Origin: Bacillota bacterium
GTDB lineage: Bacteria > Bacillota > Clostridia > Peptostreptococcales > Anaerovoracaceae
Assembly (NCBI GenBank): GCA_017936025.1
Contig: JAGBGL010000065.1
Location: forward strand, 1 to 16,134
Direction: 5' to 3'
DNA: 16,134 nt
The position numbers were made by a program, and so were the translations under genes. The stretch's first letter is position 1. The number at the start of each line of letters is the position of its first letter. Positions 1 through 7,948 of the stretch are shown here, piece after piece. Under the pieces are notes generated by a model. The model did no database searches, was not told where the DNA came from, and saw only the letters and a program-made list of their open reading frames with translations.

Positions 1-167
1 CAAGAAGACAGGTTCTGGCTTACGTTTACGATGAAGACGTTGTAACAAAGCTGTTCGAAGAAATCGCGCCTAAGTATGAAGACAGAAACGGCGGATATAC
101 TAGAATCATGAAATTAGGACCAAGAAGAGGCGACTGCGCTGAAGTTGTGTTCTTAGAATTAGTGTAA
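1..167 (+). CDS. rplQ: 50S ribosomal protein L17, C-terminal end (partial)
   Basis: The first reading frame, entered at position 3, gives 54 residues ending in a TAA at 165-167. The residues match the conserved C-terminus of bacterial L17: a VLAYVYDEDVVTKLF segment, then YEDRNGGYTRI, then the RRGDCAEVVFLELV end. L17 is a component of the large ribosomal subunit near the exit tunnel. In Firmicutes rplQ is the last gene of the large ribosomal/rpoA cluster, which fits the strong terminator found 105 bases downstream. The start lies outside the window. Confidence 0.95.
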   Translation, partial: RRQVLAYVYDEDVVTKLFEEIAPKYEDRNGGYTRIMKLGPRRGDCAEVVFLELV

Positions 168-174
168 TGCCCTG

Positions 175-234
175 CCCGTATCTTTGATACGGCGCGCAGG
201 ACACACACTAAGCCGCCCAAATCTATGATTTGGC
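175..234 (+). repeat. Two look-alike hairpins downstream of rplQ
   Basis: Two 7-bp stems with 3-nt loops lie 41 bases apart: 176-182 with 186-192, and 217-223 with 227-233. Both follow the pattern CCC-xx-ATCT-n-TGAT-yy-GGCGCGC. The variable bases change together (GT with AC in the first, AA with TT in the second), so pairing is kept while sequence differs. Neither is followed by a U-run, so they are not terminators by themselves. They lie in the 3' untranslated region of the ribosomal operon. Their function is unknown; an RNA-stability or processing element is possible. Confidence 0.55.
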
Positions 235-271
235 GCGCGTCGCCAGTGTAATCTAGTAAAGCGATATTAAG

Positions 272-301
272 AGACTCACGGAAAACCGTGAGTCTTTTTT
301 A
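272..301 (+). terminator. Intrinsic terminator of the rplQ operon
   Basis: A perfect 10-bp stem (272-281 with 286-295) with an AAAA loop is followed by a run of T residues. It ends the ribosomal protein operon and separates it from the gene at 361. Confidence 0.9.
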
Positions 302-360
302 TTGTAATAAAAAATAATAGTCAAAAATGTGATAAAATATTTATAAGGAGGGTCTGTTTT

Positions 361-1134
361 ATGATAACGGTTAAAAAACATGAAATCATTCCTGAAAAAA
401 AGGATGTGTATTTTGAAAGACTTTGCAGGGACCTGGAAATGAGTGTAGTTTTCAGTACACTCAGGGACAAGTCGGAAGCTGGCAGATCACGCAGTGAACG
501 GGGTTATCAATTGATTGCTGCAACAACATCACGGCAGCTGGCCCGTGCTTTAGGTTGTAGTGAGAACATTGCAGGATCCCTATCCATGGCTGTGGGGTCT
601 TTCTTCCCTAAATACGGACAGCAGGGAATTGCTGCCGTAAAAAAATATATATCAGCAAATAATATTGACCTTGATCCGGAAACCCTTGGGGTAGATATGA
701 TCGAGTATTCACTGTACAGTGGATTGAATGTGATTTCTACTGATTTTGACGAACTACTGAAAGAATACTTTGGCGGAATAGAAAAAACTCAAGAAGTCTG
801 TATAGTACGCTTTGTTCAGTCTGCTATCATAGATATAAAAAAGGCTGAGGCTTTTTATGATGGAGACCCGGGGGATCTTCTTTTCAATGTGACTTCTGAA
901 ATGGTGGCTTCTGCAAAGGAAACAGGACATCTGATACGCAGTAAGATTCTGGAAAAGTTTGATGAGAGGATATCAACTTACAGCTTTCCATCACTGACAG
1001 AATCAGAGCAGATGGATGTCGATGAGGCTTTGGATAGGTATATTGATTCATTCAGCAATTATTCTGAAGATATGGAATCATTAGATAGGACGCCGGAAGA
1101 AGCCGTGCTGATATACATGAAAATGTATGATTAA
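361..1134 (+). CDS. HD/dGTPase-like protein with lost metal ligands (tentative)
   Basis: A 257-residue soluble protein with an AAGGAGGG ribosome site at 345-352, standing alone between the rplQ terminator and the next operon. I know no named family for it. By eye, residues 42-91 follow the first helices of dGTPase-type HD phosphohydrolases. RSRSER aligns with the family RTRLTH. ARALGCSEN aligns with ARALGLNED. AVGSFFPKYGQ (77-87) aligns position by position with AHDLGHPPFGH. The conserved P and G remain, but the metal-binding H, HD, H and H positions read R47, V78-G79, F82 and Q87. If the alignment is right, the protein keeps the fold and cannot do metal-dependent hydrolysis; a regulatory or scaffold role would be inference. 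The C-terminal part is acidic and helical. No signal peptide or membrane segment is seen. Confidence 0.5.
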   Translation: MITVKKHEIIPEKKDVYFERLCRDLEMSVVFSTLRDKSEAGRSRSERGYQLIAATTSRQLARALGCSENIAGSLSMAVGSFFPKYGQQGIAAVKKYISANNIDLDPETLGVDMIEYSLYSGLNVISTDFDELLKEYFGGIEKTQEVCIVRFVQSAIIDIKKAEAFYDGDPGDLLFNVTSEMVASAKETGHLIRSKILEKFDERISTYSFPSLTESEQMDVDEALDRYIDSFSNYSEDMESLDRTPEEAVLIYMKMYD

Positions 1135-1175
1135 ATCTCCATTTAAATGCGAACCTGTTTTTTAGTTTTTATTTA

Positions 1176-1184
1176 TGCTAAAAT
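1176..1184 (+). promoter_or_regulatory. Candidate extended -10 promoter for the 1226 operon
   Basis: TGCTAAAAT matches an extended -10 (TGn plus TAAAAT) 41 bases before the start codon at 1226. The -35 region is T-rich and poor. No terminator separates this from the preceding gene, so readthrough is also possible. Confidence 0.35.
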
Positions 1185-1225
1185 GTATTAATAGGAAAAT
1201 CTAATTAATTACGAGGTGAATATAA

Positions 1226-2029
1226 ATGTCTAAGAAAATATGGGCAATGTATTTCAGTGCAACTGGAACTACAGAAAAAATCGTGACAAGTGTAGCAAAT
1301 GATCTGGCTGCAAGGGAAGGCGGCAAAGCTGAAGTTTATGATTTCACACTGCCTGCAGCAAGAGAAGGACAGCCGGAATTCGGACCTGATGATGTGGTTG
1401 TTTTCGGTGTACCTACATATGCAGGCCGTATCCCTAATCTGCTTCTGAAATATGTGTCTTCCGTGCAGGGCGGCGGAGCACTGGCTGTTCCTGTTGTTTT
1501 ATACGGAAACCGTAACTACGATGATTCCCTGATGGAGCTGAGAAATGTAATGGAAGGTAATGGCTTCCATACTATTGCAGGAGCAGCGTTCATCGGAGAA
1601 CATTCCTTCTCAAAGATTCTGGCGGCAGGAAGACCTGATGATAAAGATATGGCGATCGCTAAGGACTTCGCTGCAAAAATCATTTTGGAAGACCGCGGTC
1701 CTATCCAGGTAAAGGGTGAAGAGCCTATCAGAGATTACTACAAACCAAGAGATAGGGAAGGTAATTTCCTTAATATATTAAAGGTAAAACCTCTGACATC
1801 CGATGCATGTAATGGATGCGGTATATGCGCGAAGGTTTGCCCTATGGGCTCTATCGATCCGGCTGATCCGAAAGTTGTCGCAGGCAAGTGCATTAAATGC
1901 TGTGCATGTGAAAAGAAATGTCCGGTCGGTGCTAAATACTTCGATGACCAGGTATATCTGACACATAAAATCATCCTGGAAGAAGATTATACGCGCAGAG
2001 CGGAACCTGAAATTTTCGTGTATGAATAA
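1226..2029 (+). CDS. EFR1-type flavodoxin-ferredoxin fusion protein
   Basis: A 267-residue cytoplasmic redox protein of the EFR1 type. The N-terminal flavodoxin-like domain opens with a beta strand and an FMN phosphate loop, SATGTTE (11-17). A second flavin loop lies around VFGVPTYAGRIP. The C-terminus carries two [4Fe-4S] ferredoxin motifs: C195, C198, C201, C205 followed by P, and C222, C225, C228, C232 followed by P, both CxxCxxCxxxCP. Electrons can therefore pass between a flavin and two clusters. The natural partner is not known from sequence. It starts at ATG behind a GAGGTGA ribosome site and is the first gene of a run ending at 4998. The next gene, an FmdE-like metalloprotein, follows after 35 bases. 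Confidence 0.88.
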   Translation: MSKKIWAMYFSATGTTEKIVTSVANDLAAREGGKAEVYDFTLPAAREGQPEFGPDDVVVFGVPTYAGRIPNLLLKYVSSVQGGGALAVPVVLYGNRNYDDSLMELRNVMEGNGFHTIAGAAFIGEHSFSKILAAGRPDDKDMAIAKDFAAKIILEDRGPIQVKGEEPIRDYYKPRDREGNFLNILKVKPLTSDACNGCGICAKVCPMGSIDPADPKVVAGKCIKCCACEKKCPVGAKYFDDQVYLTHKIILEEDYTRRAEPEIFVYE

Positions 2030-2064
2030 ATCGGCTATAGGCGATTTATGCAGAAGGAGTAAAT

Positions 2065-2592
2065 ATGAGAGGCGAATTATGGAATAAAGCCGTGGCTTTT
2101 CACGGCCATGAATGCGGAGGACTGGCTATCGGTGTACGTGTCAGTATGGAAGCAATCAAAAGACTGAACATACAGTTTTCCGAAGACGAAGAACTTGTAT
2201 GTGTTACAGAAAATGATGCCTGCGGCGTAGATGGAGTGCAGGCTCTGCTGGGATGCACCATGGGAAAAGGTAACCTGATCTATCATGGAACAGGCAAGAT
2301 GGCCTTCAACTTTTACAACAGAACGACCGGTGAATCCTTCAGGATCATTGCAAAACCCAAAGAACTGGTCGATTCAAAAGGTATGCCATATATAGATTAT
2401 GTACTGACTTGTCCGCTGGAAGAAGTCTTCGAGGTAATGGAAACAAGATACGAGCTTCCGGAACCTGCGCGCGGACTGAACACAGTGATCTGCGAGATCT
2501 GCGGCGAAGGTGCGCCTGAAACTAAAATGAGGATCCAGAACGGCAAGCACGTATGCCTGGAATGTTTTGACGATTACAACAGAGGTTGGTAA
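2065..2592 (+). CDS. FmdE-like metalloprotein with C-terminal zinc ribbon
   Basis: A 175-residue protein of the formylmethanofuran dehydrogenase subunit E (FmdE) superfamily. The N-terminal domain has FHGHECGG (12-19), the family HxHxC metal motif; family members often read CPG where this has CGG. ENDACGVDG (49-57) and TMGKGNL follow, as usual for the family. The C-terminal tail has a four-cysteine zinc ribbon: C143, C146, C164, C167. In methanogens FmdE relatives associate with a molybdenum/tungsten dehydrogenase, but stand-alone bacterial copies have no proven reaction; roles with metals or cofactors are guesses. AGAAGGAG precedes the ATG. Its position between an electron-transfer protein and two PH-domain membrane proteins suggests joint transcription more than a known pathway. 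Confidence 0.85.
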   Translation: MRGELWNKAVAFHGHECGGLAIGVRVSMEAIKRLNIQFSEDEELVCVTENDACGVDGVQALLGCTMGKGNLIYHGTGKMAFNFYNRTTGESFRIIAKPKELVDSKGMPYIDYVLTCPLEEVFEVMETRYELPEPARGLNTVICEICGEGAPETKMRIQNGKHVCLECFDDYNRGW

Positions 2593-3105
2593 ATGGAATA
2601 TAAAAAACTTGACCCGAAAGCAAAAACAAGCTGGAGAATAAAACGCGGCATCAGCTTTGCCGTGCTTGCTATTGTGTGTGCAGTTATTTCTCTGTTTACG
2701 CCATATGAAGAACTGTACGGCAAAATCATAGAATATGTGATCCTTGTTTTCCTGGCATACAAGCTGATCGGGCTTATAGTCTATCCGATGATCGAATATA
2801 AACAGTGGGGCTACACGATTTCCGAAGACAGAGTCGACATCCGCCATGGGATATTCTTTGTGAAGCATACAATAATTCCGGTCATCAGGATACAGCACAT
2901 TACAGTCAGCCAGGGGCCGGTGAACAGACACCTGGGACTGTATGAAGTCGAAATGTCGCTGGCAAGTGACAGCTTCCAGATCCCATGTCTTGCGAAAGAA
3001 ACTGCAGATGAAATCGCAGAGAATCTGAAAGCAAAACTTTATGACAGATTAGAGGGCGGAAGCACCAGTGCGGATGCATACGGATCCGGGGAGGCAGAAC
3101 AATGA
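2593..3105 (+). CDS. Membrane protein with bacterial PH domain (YdbS-like)
   Basis: A 170-residue membrane protein that starts at the base after the stop codon of the FmdE-like gene, so translation is probably coupled. Two hydrophobic segments lie around residues 18-36 and 45-62. After them comes a bacterial PH (bPH_2) domain, residues about 70-155: YTISEDRVDIRHGIF, a P-x-x-RIQHI strand and an LGLYEV strand. This is the usual YdbS architecture. In Bacillus the YdbS/YdbT pair is linked to export of, or resistance to, small antimicrobial peptides; transfer of that role here is inference. The stop overlaps the next start by four bases (ATGA). Confidence 0.85.
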   Translation: MEYKKLDPKAKTSWRIKRGISFAVLAIVCAVISLFTPYEELYGKIIEYVILVFLAYKLIGLIVYPMIEYKQWGYTISEDRVDIRHGIFFVKHTIIPVIRIQHITVSQGPVNRHLGLYEVEMSLASDSFQIPCLAKETADEIAENLKAKLYDRLEGGSTSADAYGSGEAEQ

Positions 3106-4571
3106 CTTTCGGGCCAAAGCGCGGACATATAATGTTCATATTCGAGAGGCTCTTCCGCGATTTCGGGCTGCTGATAGTTTATCTGCTGCTGTACCTGATC
3201 ATAAGAGATGTGCAGATACTGTACGATAATATCGCACTGGCAGTGATCGCATTTTTAATGCCGGTGAAGCGGCTGATCGAATATCTGACTACATATTATA
3301 CGATCGACCACGAAAAACTGACAGTGAAGAGCGGGCTGTTCAAAAAGCAGCTCCAGGAGATACCGCTGGCAAATATCACGGCGGTCGACTTCACGCAGCC
3401 ACTGATCATGCAGATAGCAAAAGCATACAGTATACATGTTGAAAATGCTGTCAGCCTTGGAAATGCTGCTGAAGGATCGGTAAAAATCGTACTTGGAGCA
3501 GAAGACGCCGTAACAGTCAAAAAGCTGCTTCTTGCAAAACAGGAATCTTATGATGTCCAGGTGGAAACGCCGGATGCACTTGCGACATACAGAGCGTCTG
3601 TGGTAGATATCCTGCTGATGGGTTTTCTGCAGGTCAGTCTTGTCAGTATCCTGATCCAGAGCATGGCCTTTCTTGGAATAGCTTCGGGTTTCCTTGCGGG
3701 GATCATCGAAAACAGTAAAGGAACTGCGGCGGAACGGGTAGTTATGATGATAATCAGCAATTTCGGTCCGGTTCTGCTGTTACAGGCAGCTGCAGTATTC
3801 CTGGTGCTCAGCTTTATGATCGGCACGCTGATATCTTTCGTGAAATACTACGGCTTCCGAATCACGGACCGCGGAAATTCGCTGTTTGTTGAATATGGTC
3901 TTATTACGCGGAAGACTCATACTGTAATGAAGGACAAGATCAGCGGACTTGTATATAACCAGTCGCTGATGATGAGAATAATAAAACGCGGCAGCCTGTC
4001 AGTTTTTGCGGCAGGATATGGCGCGATAGACGAAGACAAGCAGGAAGAGACGGTATTGCTCTATCCGGTCACAGCGGAAGCAGAGTTATACAGCTTTCTG
4101 GAAGCGGTGCTTCCGGGATTTGCAGATGAACCTGTTTATGAAAAAGCACCGGGGAAAGCACTTCCATATTATTTTCTGTGCTTCAGATTCATTGCGGCAG
4201 TATTACTCCTGGCCGGCAGCTTGCTGATACCGGCAGGATTTGTTATAATCAGACAGTGTGCGATAACTGTCTCGGTGATTTTACTGGCGACAGCGATAAT
4301 ATCGGTCATATTGGAAAGCATCAATTCTGCGGTTTCACCTGAAACTAAGATGATAGTGATGAGAAATGGCGGCTTCAGAAGAAAAACAACACTGCTGGTC
4401 AGAAGCAAAGTCGAGTTTGCTGAAGACATCGCCAGCGAAAGAAAACGCAGAAGGACAGGTGCAGCGACGCTGAAAGTCGGTATCCTTGCACCGAACCAGT
4501 ACTCCACTTGCAAAGTGAGAAATATGAAAATCGAAGCGATCGATGCTGTGAGAAGCGGATTGCTTTACTGA
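3102..4571 (+). CDS. Multi-PH-domain membrane protein (YdbT-like)
   Basis: A 489-residue integral membrane protein. A ribosome site (GGGGAGG) lies inside the end of the preceding gene, and ATG overlaps its TGA. Hydrophobic segments lie near residues 10-30 and 38-52, in two blocks around 165-190 and 215-245, and in two more around 355-405. Each membrane block is followed by a bPH_2 unit: YYTIDHEKLTVKSGLF with IPLANITAVDF, then YGFRITDRGNSLFVEYGLI with DKISGLVYNQ, then a shorter, less clear third unit near the end. The length and the repeated PH arrangement match YdbT, which is usually encoded next to YdbS as it is here. The pair most likely forms a membrane complex with cytoplasmic PH domains. 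Confidence 0.85.
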   Translation: MTFGPKRGHIMFIFERLFRDFGLLIVYLLLYLIIRDVQILYDNIALAVIAFLMPVKRLIEYLTTYYTIDHEKLTVKSGLFKKQLQEIPLANITAVDFTQPLIMQIAKAYSIHVENAVSLGNAAEGSVKIVLGAEDAVTVKKLLLAKQESYDVQVETPDALATYRASVVDILLMGFLQVSLVSILIQSMAFLGIASGFLAGIIENSKGTAAERVVMMIISNFGPVLLLQAAAVFLVLSFMIGTLISFVKYYGFRITDRGNSLFVEYGLITRKTHTVMKDKISGLVYNQSLMMRIIKRGSLSVFAAGYGAIDEDKQEETVLLYPVTAEAELYSFLEAVLPGFADEPVYEKAPGKALPYYFLCFRFIAAVLLLAGSLLIPAGFVIIRQCAITVSVILLATAIISVILESINSAVSPETKMIVMRNGGFRRKTTLLVRSKVEFAEDIASERKRRRTGAATLKVGILAPNQYSTCKVRNMKIEAIDAVRSGLLY

Positions 4572-4584
4572 TGGAGGATAAATT

Positions 4585-4998
4585 ATGATCATAGCAGTAG
4601 TAGACGGCCAGGGCGGCGGAATTGGAAAATCTCTTGTAGCGGGAATCAAGGCGGAGCTTCCTGATGTGCGCGTTATTGCACTGGGAACAAATTCAATGGC
4701 GACAGGACAGATGCTGAGGGCCGGAGCCGATGACGGTGCGACAGGAGAAAATGCCATCATCCATAACATGAATCATGTGGATATCGTATGCGGAGTTATC
4801 GGCATCCTGAATGCCAACTCGATGATGGGCGAACTGACACCGGCTATGGCAAGCGCTATCGGCGGAAGCCATACGTACAAAGTGCTGCTTCCGATCAACA
4901 GATGCCATATCCATGTTGTCAGTGTTGAAGACGCTCCGCTGGGCGTGCATATCGAAAATGCAGTGAAGGCTATAAAAGAATATATTGAAGAGAATTAA
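4585..4998 (+). CDS. DUF3842 family protein
   Basis: A 137-residue protein starting IIAVVDGQGGGIG, with a glycine-rich loop after the first strand as in Rossmann-like nucleotide binders. It continues with the highly conserved VIALGTNSMAT and MLRAGADDGATGENA segments and an LLPINRCHIHVV segment. This pattern is the DUF3842 family, common in Clostridia and without a known reaction. It begins 13 bases after the YdbT-like stop behind a GGAGG-type site and is the last gene of the run, followed at once by a terminator. Function is not predictable beyond possible nucleotide or small-ligand binding. Confidence 0.85.
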   Translation: MIIAVVDGQGGGIGKSLVAGIKAELPDVRVIALGTNSMATGQMLRAGADDGATGENAIIHNMNHVDIVCGVIGILNANSMMGELTPAMASAIGGSHTYKVLLPINRCHIHVVSVEDAPLGVHIENAVKAIKEYIEEN

Positions 4999-5005
4999 AT
5001 GAAAG

Positions 5006-5028
5006 CAGCCCGCAGGGGCTGTTTTTTT
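5006..5028 (+). terminator. Intrinsic terminator after DUF3842
   Basis: CAGCCC (5006-5011) pairs with GGGCTG (5016-5021) around a GCAG loop and is followed by seven T residues. It ends the 1226-4998 operon and isolates clpB. Confidence 0.88.
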
Positions 5029-5078
5029 GTGCGGTGATAGGGGGGTACTGCAGCGGAAGCAGGAGAAAATGAAAATTG

Positions 5079-5105
5079 TTAGCACTCTCTTGCATTGAGT
5101 GCTAA
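5079..5105 (+). promoter_or_regulatory. CIRCE element (HrcA operator) upstream of clpB
   Basis: TTAGCACTC (5079-5087), a 9-base spacer, then GAGTGCTAA (5097-5105). This is a perfect match to the CIRCE inverted repeat bound by the heat-shock repressor HrcA. It lies 79 bases before the clpB start codon, so clpB is expected to be induced when HrcA is titrated by heat shock. Confidence 0.95.
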
Positions 5106-5112
5106 AAAGTTC

Positions 5113-5141
5113 TTTACTTTTTGATCCGGCGGTATTAAAAT
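5113..5141 (+). promoter_or_regulatory. Probable clpB promoter
   Basis: TTTACT (5113-5118) and TAAAAT (5136-5141) are separated by 17 bases and placed directly downstream of the CIRCE element. The start site would be near 5148. The operator would then lie just upstream of the -35, an unusual place for CIRCE, so a promoter overlapping CIRCE cannot be excluded. Confidence 0.55.
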
Positions 5142-5183
5142 GGGATTGTAGGAAAATACTAACGGTATTTGGAGGTGAAATTA

Positions 5184-7781
5184 ATGAATTTAGACAAATA
5201 CACACAGAATGCTCAGGGGGCTGTCATAGATTGTCAGAACATCGCGATTGAAGAGGGGAACCAGCAGCTTGACGGAGAACATCTGCATTTAGCACTGGTG
5301 CTTCAGCAGGACGGATTGATCCCGAAACTTCTCAAATTCATGGGAGTGAGCGTCGGAGCAGTAACCGGTGAACTGGAAGAGGCGGTTGAAAAGCTTCCGA
5401 AAGTTACAGGAGGCGGAGGAGCAGACAGCATGTATGCTTCCAGAAGACTGTCTCAGCTGCTGCTGAGAGCAGAAAAAATCGCAGGTGAATTCAGAGATGA
5501 ATATGTCAGCGTAGAACACATGTATCTGGCACTGCTGGAGGAAAAGGGAACTCCTTCATCTGCCATTTTCAGAAAATACAACATCAGTAAGGAACGCTTC
5601 CTGGAAGCTCTCGAAAAAGTCAGAGGCAACCAGCGCGTTACGAGCCAGAATCCGGAAGATCAGTACGAGGCACTGACTAAATACGGACGTGATCTGGTCG
5701 AAATGGCACGCGAAGGCAAACTGGATCCGGTGATCGGACGCGACAGCGAGATCCGTCATACTATCCAGATCCTTTCAAGAAGAACTAAGAACAATCCTGT
5801 ACTGATCGGTGAACCGGGCGTAGGTAAGACTGCGGTTGTCGAAGGGCTGGCACAGAGGATCCTGAATGGTGATGTACCGGAAGGACTGAAAGACAAGACA
5901 ATTTTCGCGCTGGATATGGGGGCATTGATTGCAGGTGCGAAATTCAGGGGTGAATTCGAAGAACGCCTCAAGGCAGTTTTAAATGAAATAGAAAAATCCG
6001 ACGGCAGGATCATCCTGTTCATCGATGAAATACACAACATCGTAGGTGCCGGAAAATCAGAAGGCGCAATGGATGCGGGCAACCTGCTCAAGCCAAAGCT
6101 GGCGAGGGGCGAGCTCCACTGCATCGGTGCGACTACACTGGATGAATACAGAAAATACATTGAAAAAGACGCCGCTCTGGAACGACGTTTCCAGAAGGTG
6201 CTGGTGGATCAGCCGACTGTGGAAGATACGATTTCTATCCTGCGCGGTCTGAAAGAAAGGTTTGAGATCCATCACGGAGTGCGTATCACAGACAATGCAC
6301 TGATTGCCTGTGCGACATTATCCGACAGATATATAACAGACAGATTCCTGCCTGACAAGGCTATCGACCTTATGGATGAAGCGGCTTCGAAGATCAGAAC
6401 AGAAATCGACAGCATGCCTGCAGAACTGGACGAGATCTCCAGAAAAATCATGCAGCTGGAAATCGAAAGGCAGGCTCTGGGCAAGGAAGATAATGCGGCA
6501 TCCATTGCGAGAATGGAAAATCTGGAAAAAGAACTTTCACAGCTGAAAGAAGACAGTGCTTCCATGAGAGCTCAGTGGGAAAACGAAAAGAAAGTGATCT
6601 CTGAGGCCAAAGGCACAAAGCAGCAGATCAAAGAAGTGAAACTGCAGATCGAAGAGGCTGAACGTGCTTATGACCTGGAAAAACTGGCCCAGCTGAAATA
6701 CGGAGTGCTTCCCGAGCTTGAAAAGAAACTGGAAGCAGATCTGGAAGCGGCAGAAGAACATAGGGAAAACCGTCTGCTGAAAGAAGAAGTAACAGAAGAA
6801 GAAATCGCGGACGTTGTTTCCGGCTGGACAGGCATCCCTGTCAGCAAGCTGGTCGAAACAGAACGCGAAAAACTGCTGAAGCTCGGCGAGATTCTCCACA
6901 GAAGAGTCATCGGCCAGGACGAAGCGGTAACGGGAGTAGCGGAAGCAGTCCTCCGTGCGAGAGCCGGACTGAAAGCCGAAAACAGACCGATAGGATCCTT
7001 TATATTCCTGGGACCTACAGGTGTCGGAAAGACAGAACTGGCGAAGGCTTTATCAGAAGCAATGTTCGATTCGGAACGCAACATGGTCCGCATCGATATG
7101 TCCGAATATATGGAGAAACACTCGGTTTCCAGACTGGTCGGAGCGCCTCCGGGATATGTCGGATACGATGAAGGCGGTCAGCTGACAGAGGCAGTGAGAC
7201 GCAAGCCTTACAGCGTGATCCTGTTCGACGAGATTGAAAAAGCGCATCCGGATGTCTTCAACATCCTCTTACAGTTATTAGACGATGGAAGACTGACAGA
7301 CAACCAGGGCCGTACAGTGGACTTCAAGAACACGATCGTCATCATGACTTCCAATATCGGAAGCCAGTATCTGATCGATGGAATCCAGCCTGACGGCACC
7401 GTGGCAGAAGCAGTAAAACAGCAAGTCGAAGACGAAATGAAGCGTTACTTCAGACCTGAATTCTTAAATAGAATCGACGACACAGTGGTGTTCTCACCGC
7501 TGACAGAAGCTCAGATCGTCGAGATCATCAAATTGTCTATCAGCGATATTGAGGACAGACTTTCCGATAGAAACATGAAACTGGTGCTTTCCGATGAAGC
7601 AAAAACATTCATCGCAAGGGAAGCTTATACACCGGCTTACGGTGCAAGACCAGTCAAACGTTATCTGCAGAAGCACGTGGAAACTCAGCTGGCAGGCGAG
7701 ATCATCCGCGGAAATGTGAAGGACGGCGACACTATCGTTATCGGTGCAGACGAAGATGGTCTGACATTCACAGTCTCTTAA
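5184..7781 (+). CDS. clpB: ATP-dependent chaperone ClpB
   Basis: An 865-residue AAA+ disaggregase that rescues aggregated proteins together with DnaK/DnaJ/GrpE in the cytoplasm. The order is: Clp N-domain repeats (1-145), NBD1 with Walker A GEPGVGKT (209-216) and Walker B ending LFIDEIH (278-284), a long charged coiled-coil middle domain (about 395-530), NBD2 with Walker A GPTGVGKT (610-617) and Walker B LFDEIEK (680-686), and the C-terminal small domain. The middle coiled coil is of ClpB length, which separates it from ClpA, ClpC and ClpE; no ClpP-binding IGL/F loop was noticed. I start at ATG 5184. An in-frame TTG at 5169 is possible, but it would place the clear GGAGGTGA ribosome site (5171-5178) inside the gene. 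It is a single-gene unit controlled by CIRCE. Confidence 0.97.
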   Translation: MNLDKYTQNAQGAVIDCQNIAIEEGNQQLDGEHLHLALVLQQDGLIPKLLKFMGVSVGAVTGELEEAVEKLPKVTGGGGADSMYASRRLSQLLLRAEKIAGEFRDEYVSVEHMYLALLEEKGTPSSAIFRKYNISKERFLEALEKVRGNQRVTSQNPEDQYEALTKYGRDLVEMAREGKLDPVIGRDSEIRHTIQILSRRTKNNPVLIGEPGVGKTAVVEGLAQRILNGDVPEGLKDKTIFALDMGALIAGAKFRGEFEERLKAVLNEIEKSDGRIILFIDEIHNIVGAGKSEGAMDAGNLLKPKLARGELHCIGATTLDEYRKYIEKDAALERRFQKVLVDQPTVEDTISILRGLKERFEIHHGVRITDNALIACATLSDRYITDRFLPDKAIDLMDEAASKIRTEIDSMPAELDEISRKIMQLEIERQALGKEDNAASIARMENLEKELSQLKEDSASMRAQWENEKKVISEAKGTKQQIKEVKLQIEEAERAYDLEKLAQLKYGVLPELEKKLEADLEAAEEHRENRLLKEEVTEEEIADVVSGWTGIPVSKLVETEREKLLKLGEILHRRVIGQDEAVTGVAEAVLRARAGLKAENRPIGSFIFLGPTGVGKTELAKALSEAMFDSERNMVRIDMSEYMEKHSVSRLVGAPPGYVGYDEGGQLTEAVRRKPYSVILFDEIEKAHPDVFNILLQLLDDGRLTDNQGRTVDFKNTIVIMTSNIGSQYLIDGIQPDGTVAEAVKQQVEDEMKRYFRPEFLNRIDDTVVFSPLTEAQIVEIIKLSISDIEDRLSDRNMKLVLSDEAKTFIAREAYTPAYGARPVKRYLQKHVETQLAGEIIRGNVKDGDTIVIGADEDGLTFTVS

Positions 7782-7806
7782 AAGGGGTAATAGAATAAAT
7801 TATGGG

Positions 7807-7842
7807 AAAAGACCGGTGCGGCGGCAGCTGCGCCGGCCTTTT
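7807..7842. terminator. Intrinsic terminator after clpB, probably bidirectional
   Basis: A 10-bp stem (7813-7822 with 7827-7836, two G-T pairs) with a GGCA loop is flanked by AAAAG on the left and CCTTTT on the right. It closes the clpB transcript. An apparent 84-codon reading frame starting inside this hairpin has no ribosome site and is not considered a gene. Confidence 0.8.
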
Positions 7843-7926
7843 ATTGTTTGCGGAGCACAAGTAAAATGTATTCAGCTTGCTGCAGATAGCTTGCGCGAAA
7901 AAGCGTATAAATTTTCATTGTGTAAA

Positions 7927-7936
7927 TTGTATACAT
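7927..7936. promoter_or_regulatory. Upstream candidate GntR operator
   Basis: TTGTATACAT differs by one base from the perfect palindrome at 7977. It sits within a larger inverted repeat, TGTAAA (7921-7926) and TTTACA (7938-7943). Its centre is exactly 50 bp upstream of that of the second site, about five helical turns, which would suit cooperative binding or looping by a dimeric regulator. The rest of the 7843-7926 stretch shows only a direct repeat, AGCTTGC at 7874 and 7888. Confidence 0.6.
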
Positions 7937-7948
7937 GTTTACAATGCG

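Noticed and set aside
5110..5126. CtsR operator near clpB
   Set aside because: Only one half-site (TTTGATC) resembles the consensus; the required second direct repeat is missing.
5169..5183. TTG start for clpB five codons upstream
   Set aside because: It would place the strong GGAGGTGA ribosome site inside the gene; the ATG at 5184 yields the usual ClpB N-terminus MNLDKYTQ.
6668..7093. Long minus-strand reading frames opposite clpB, such as this 141-codon one
   Set aside because: Shadow of the clpB reading frame, with low-complexity Ser/Phe-rich translation and no ribosome site.
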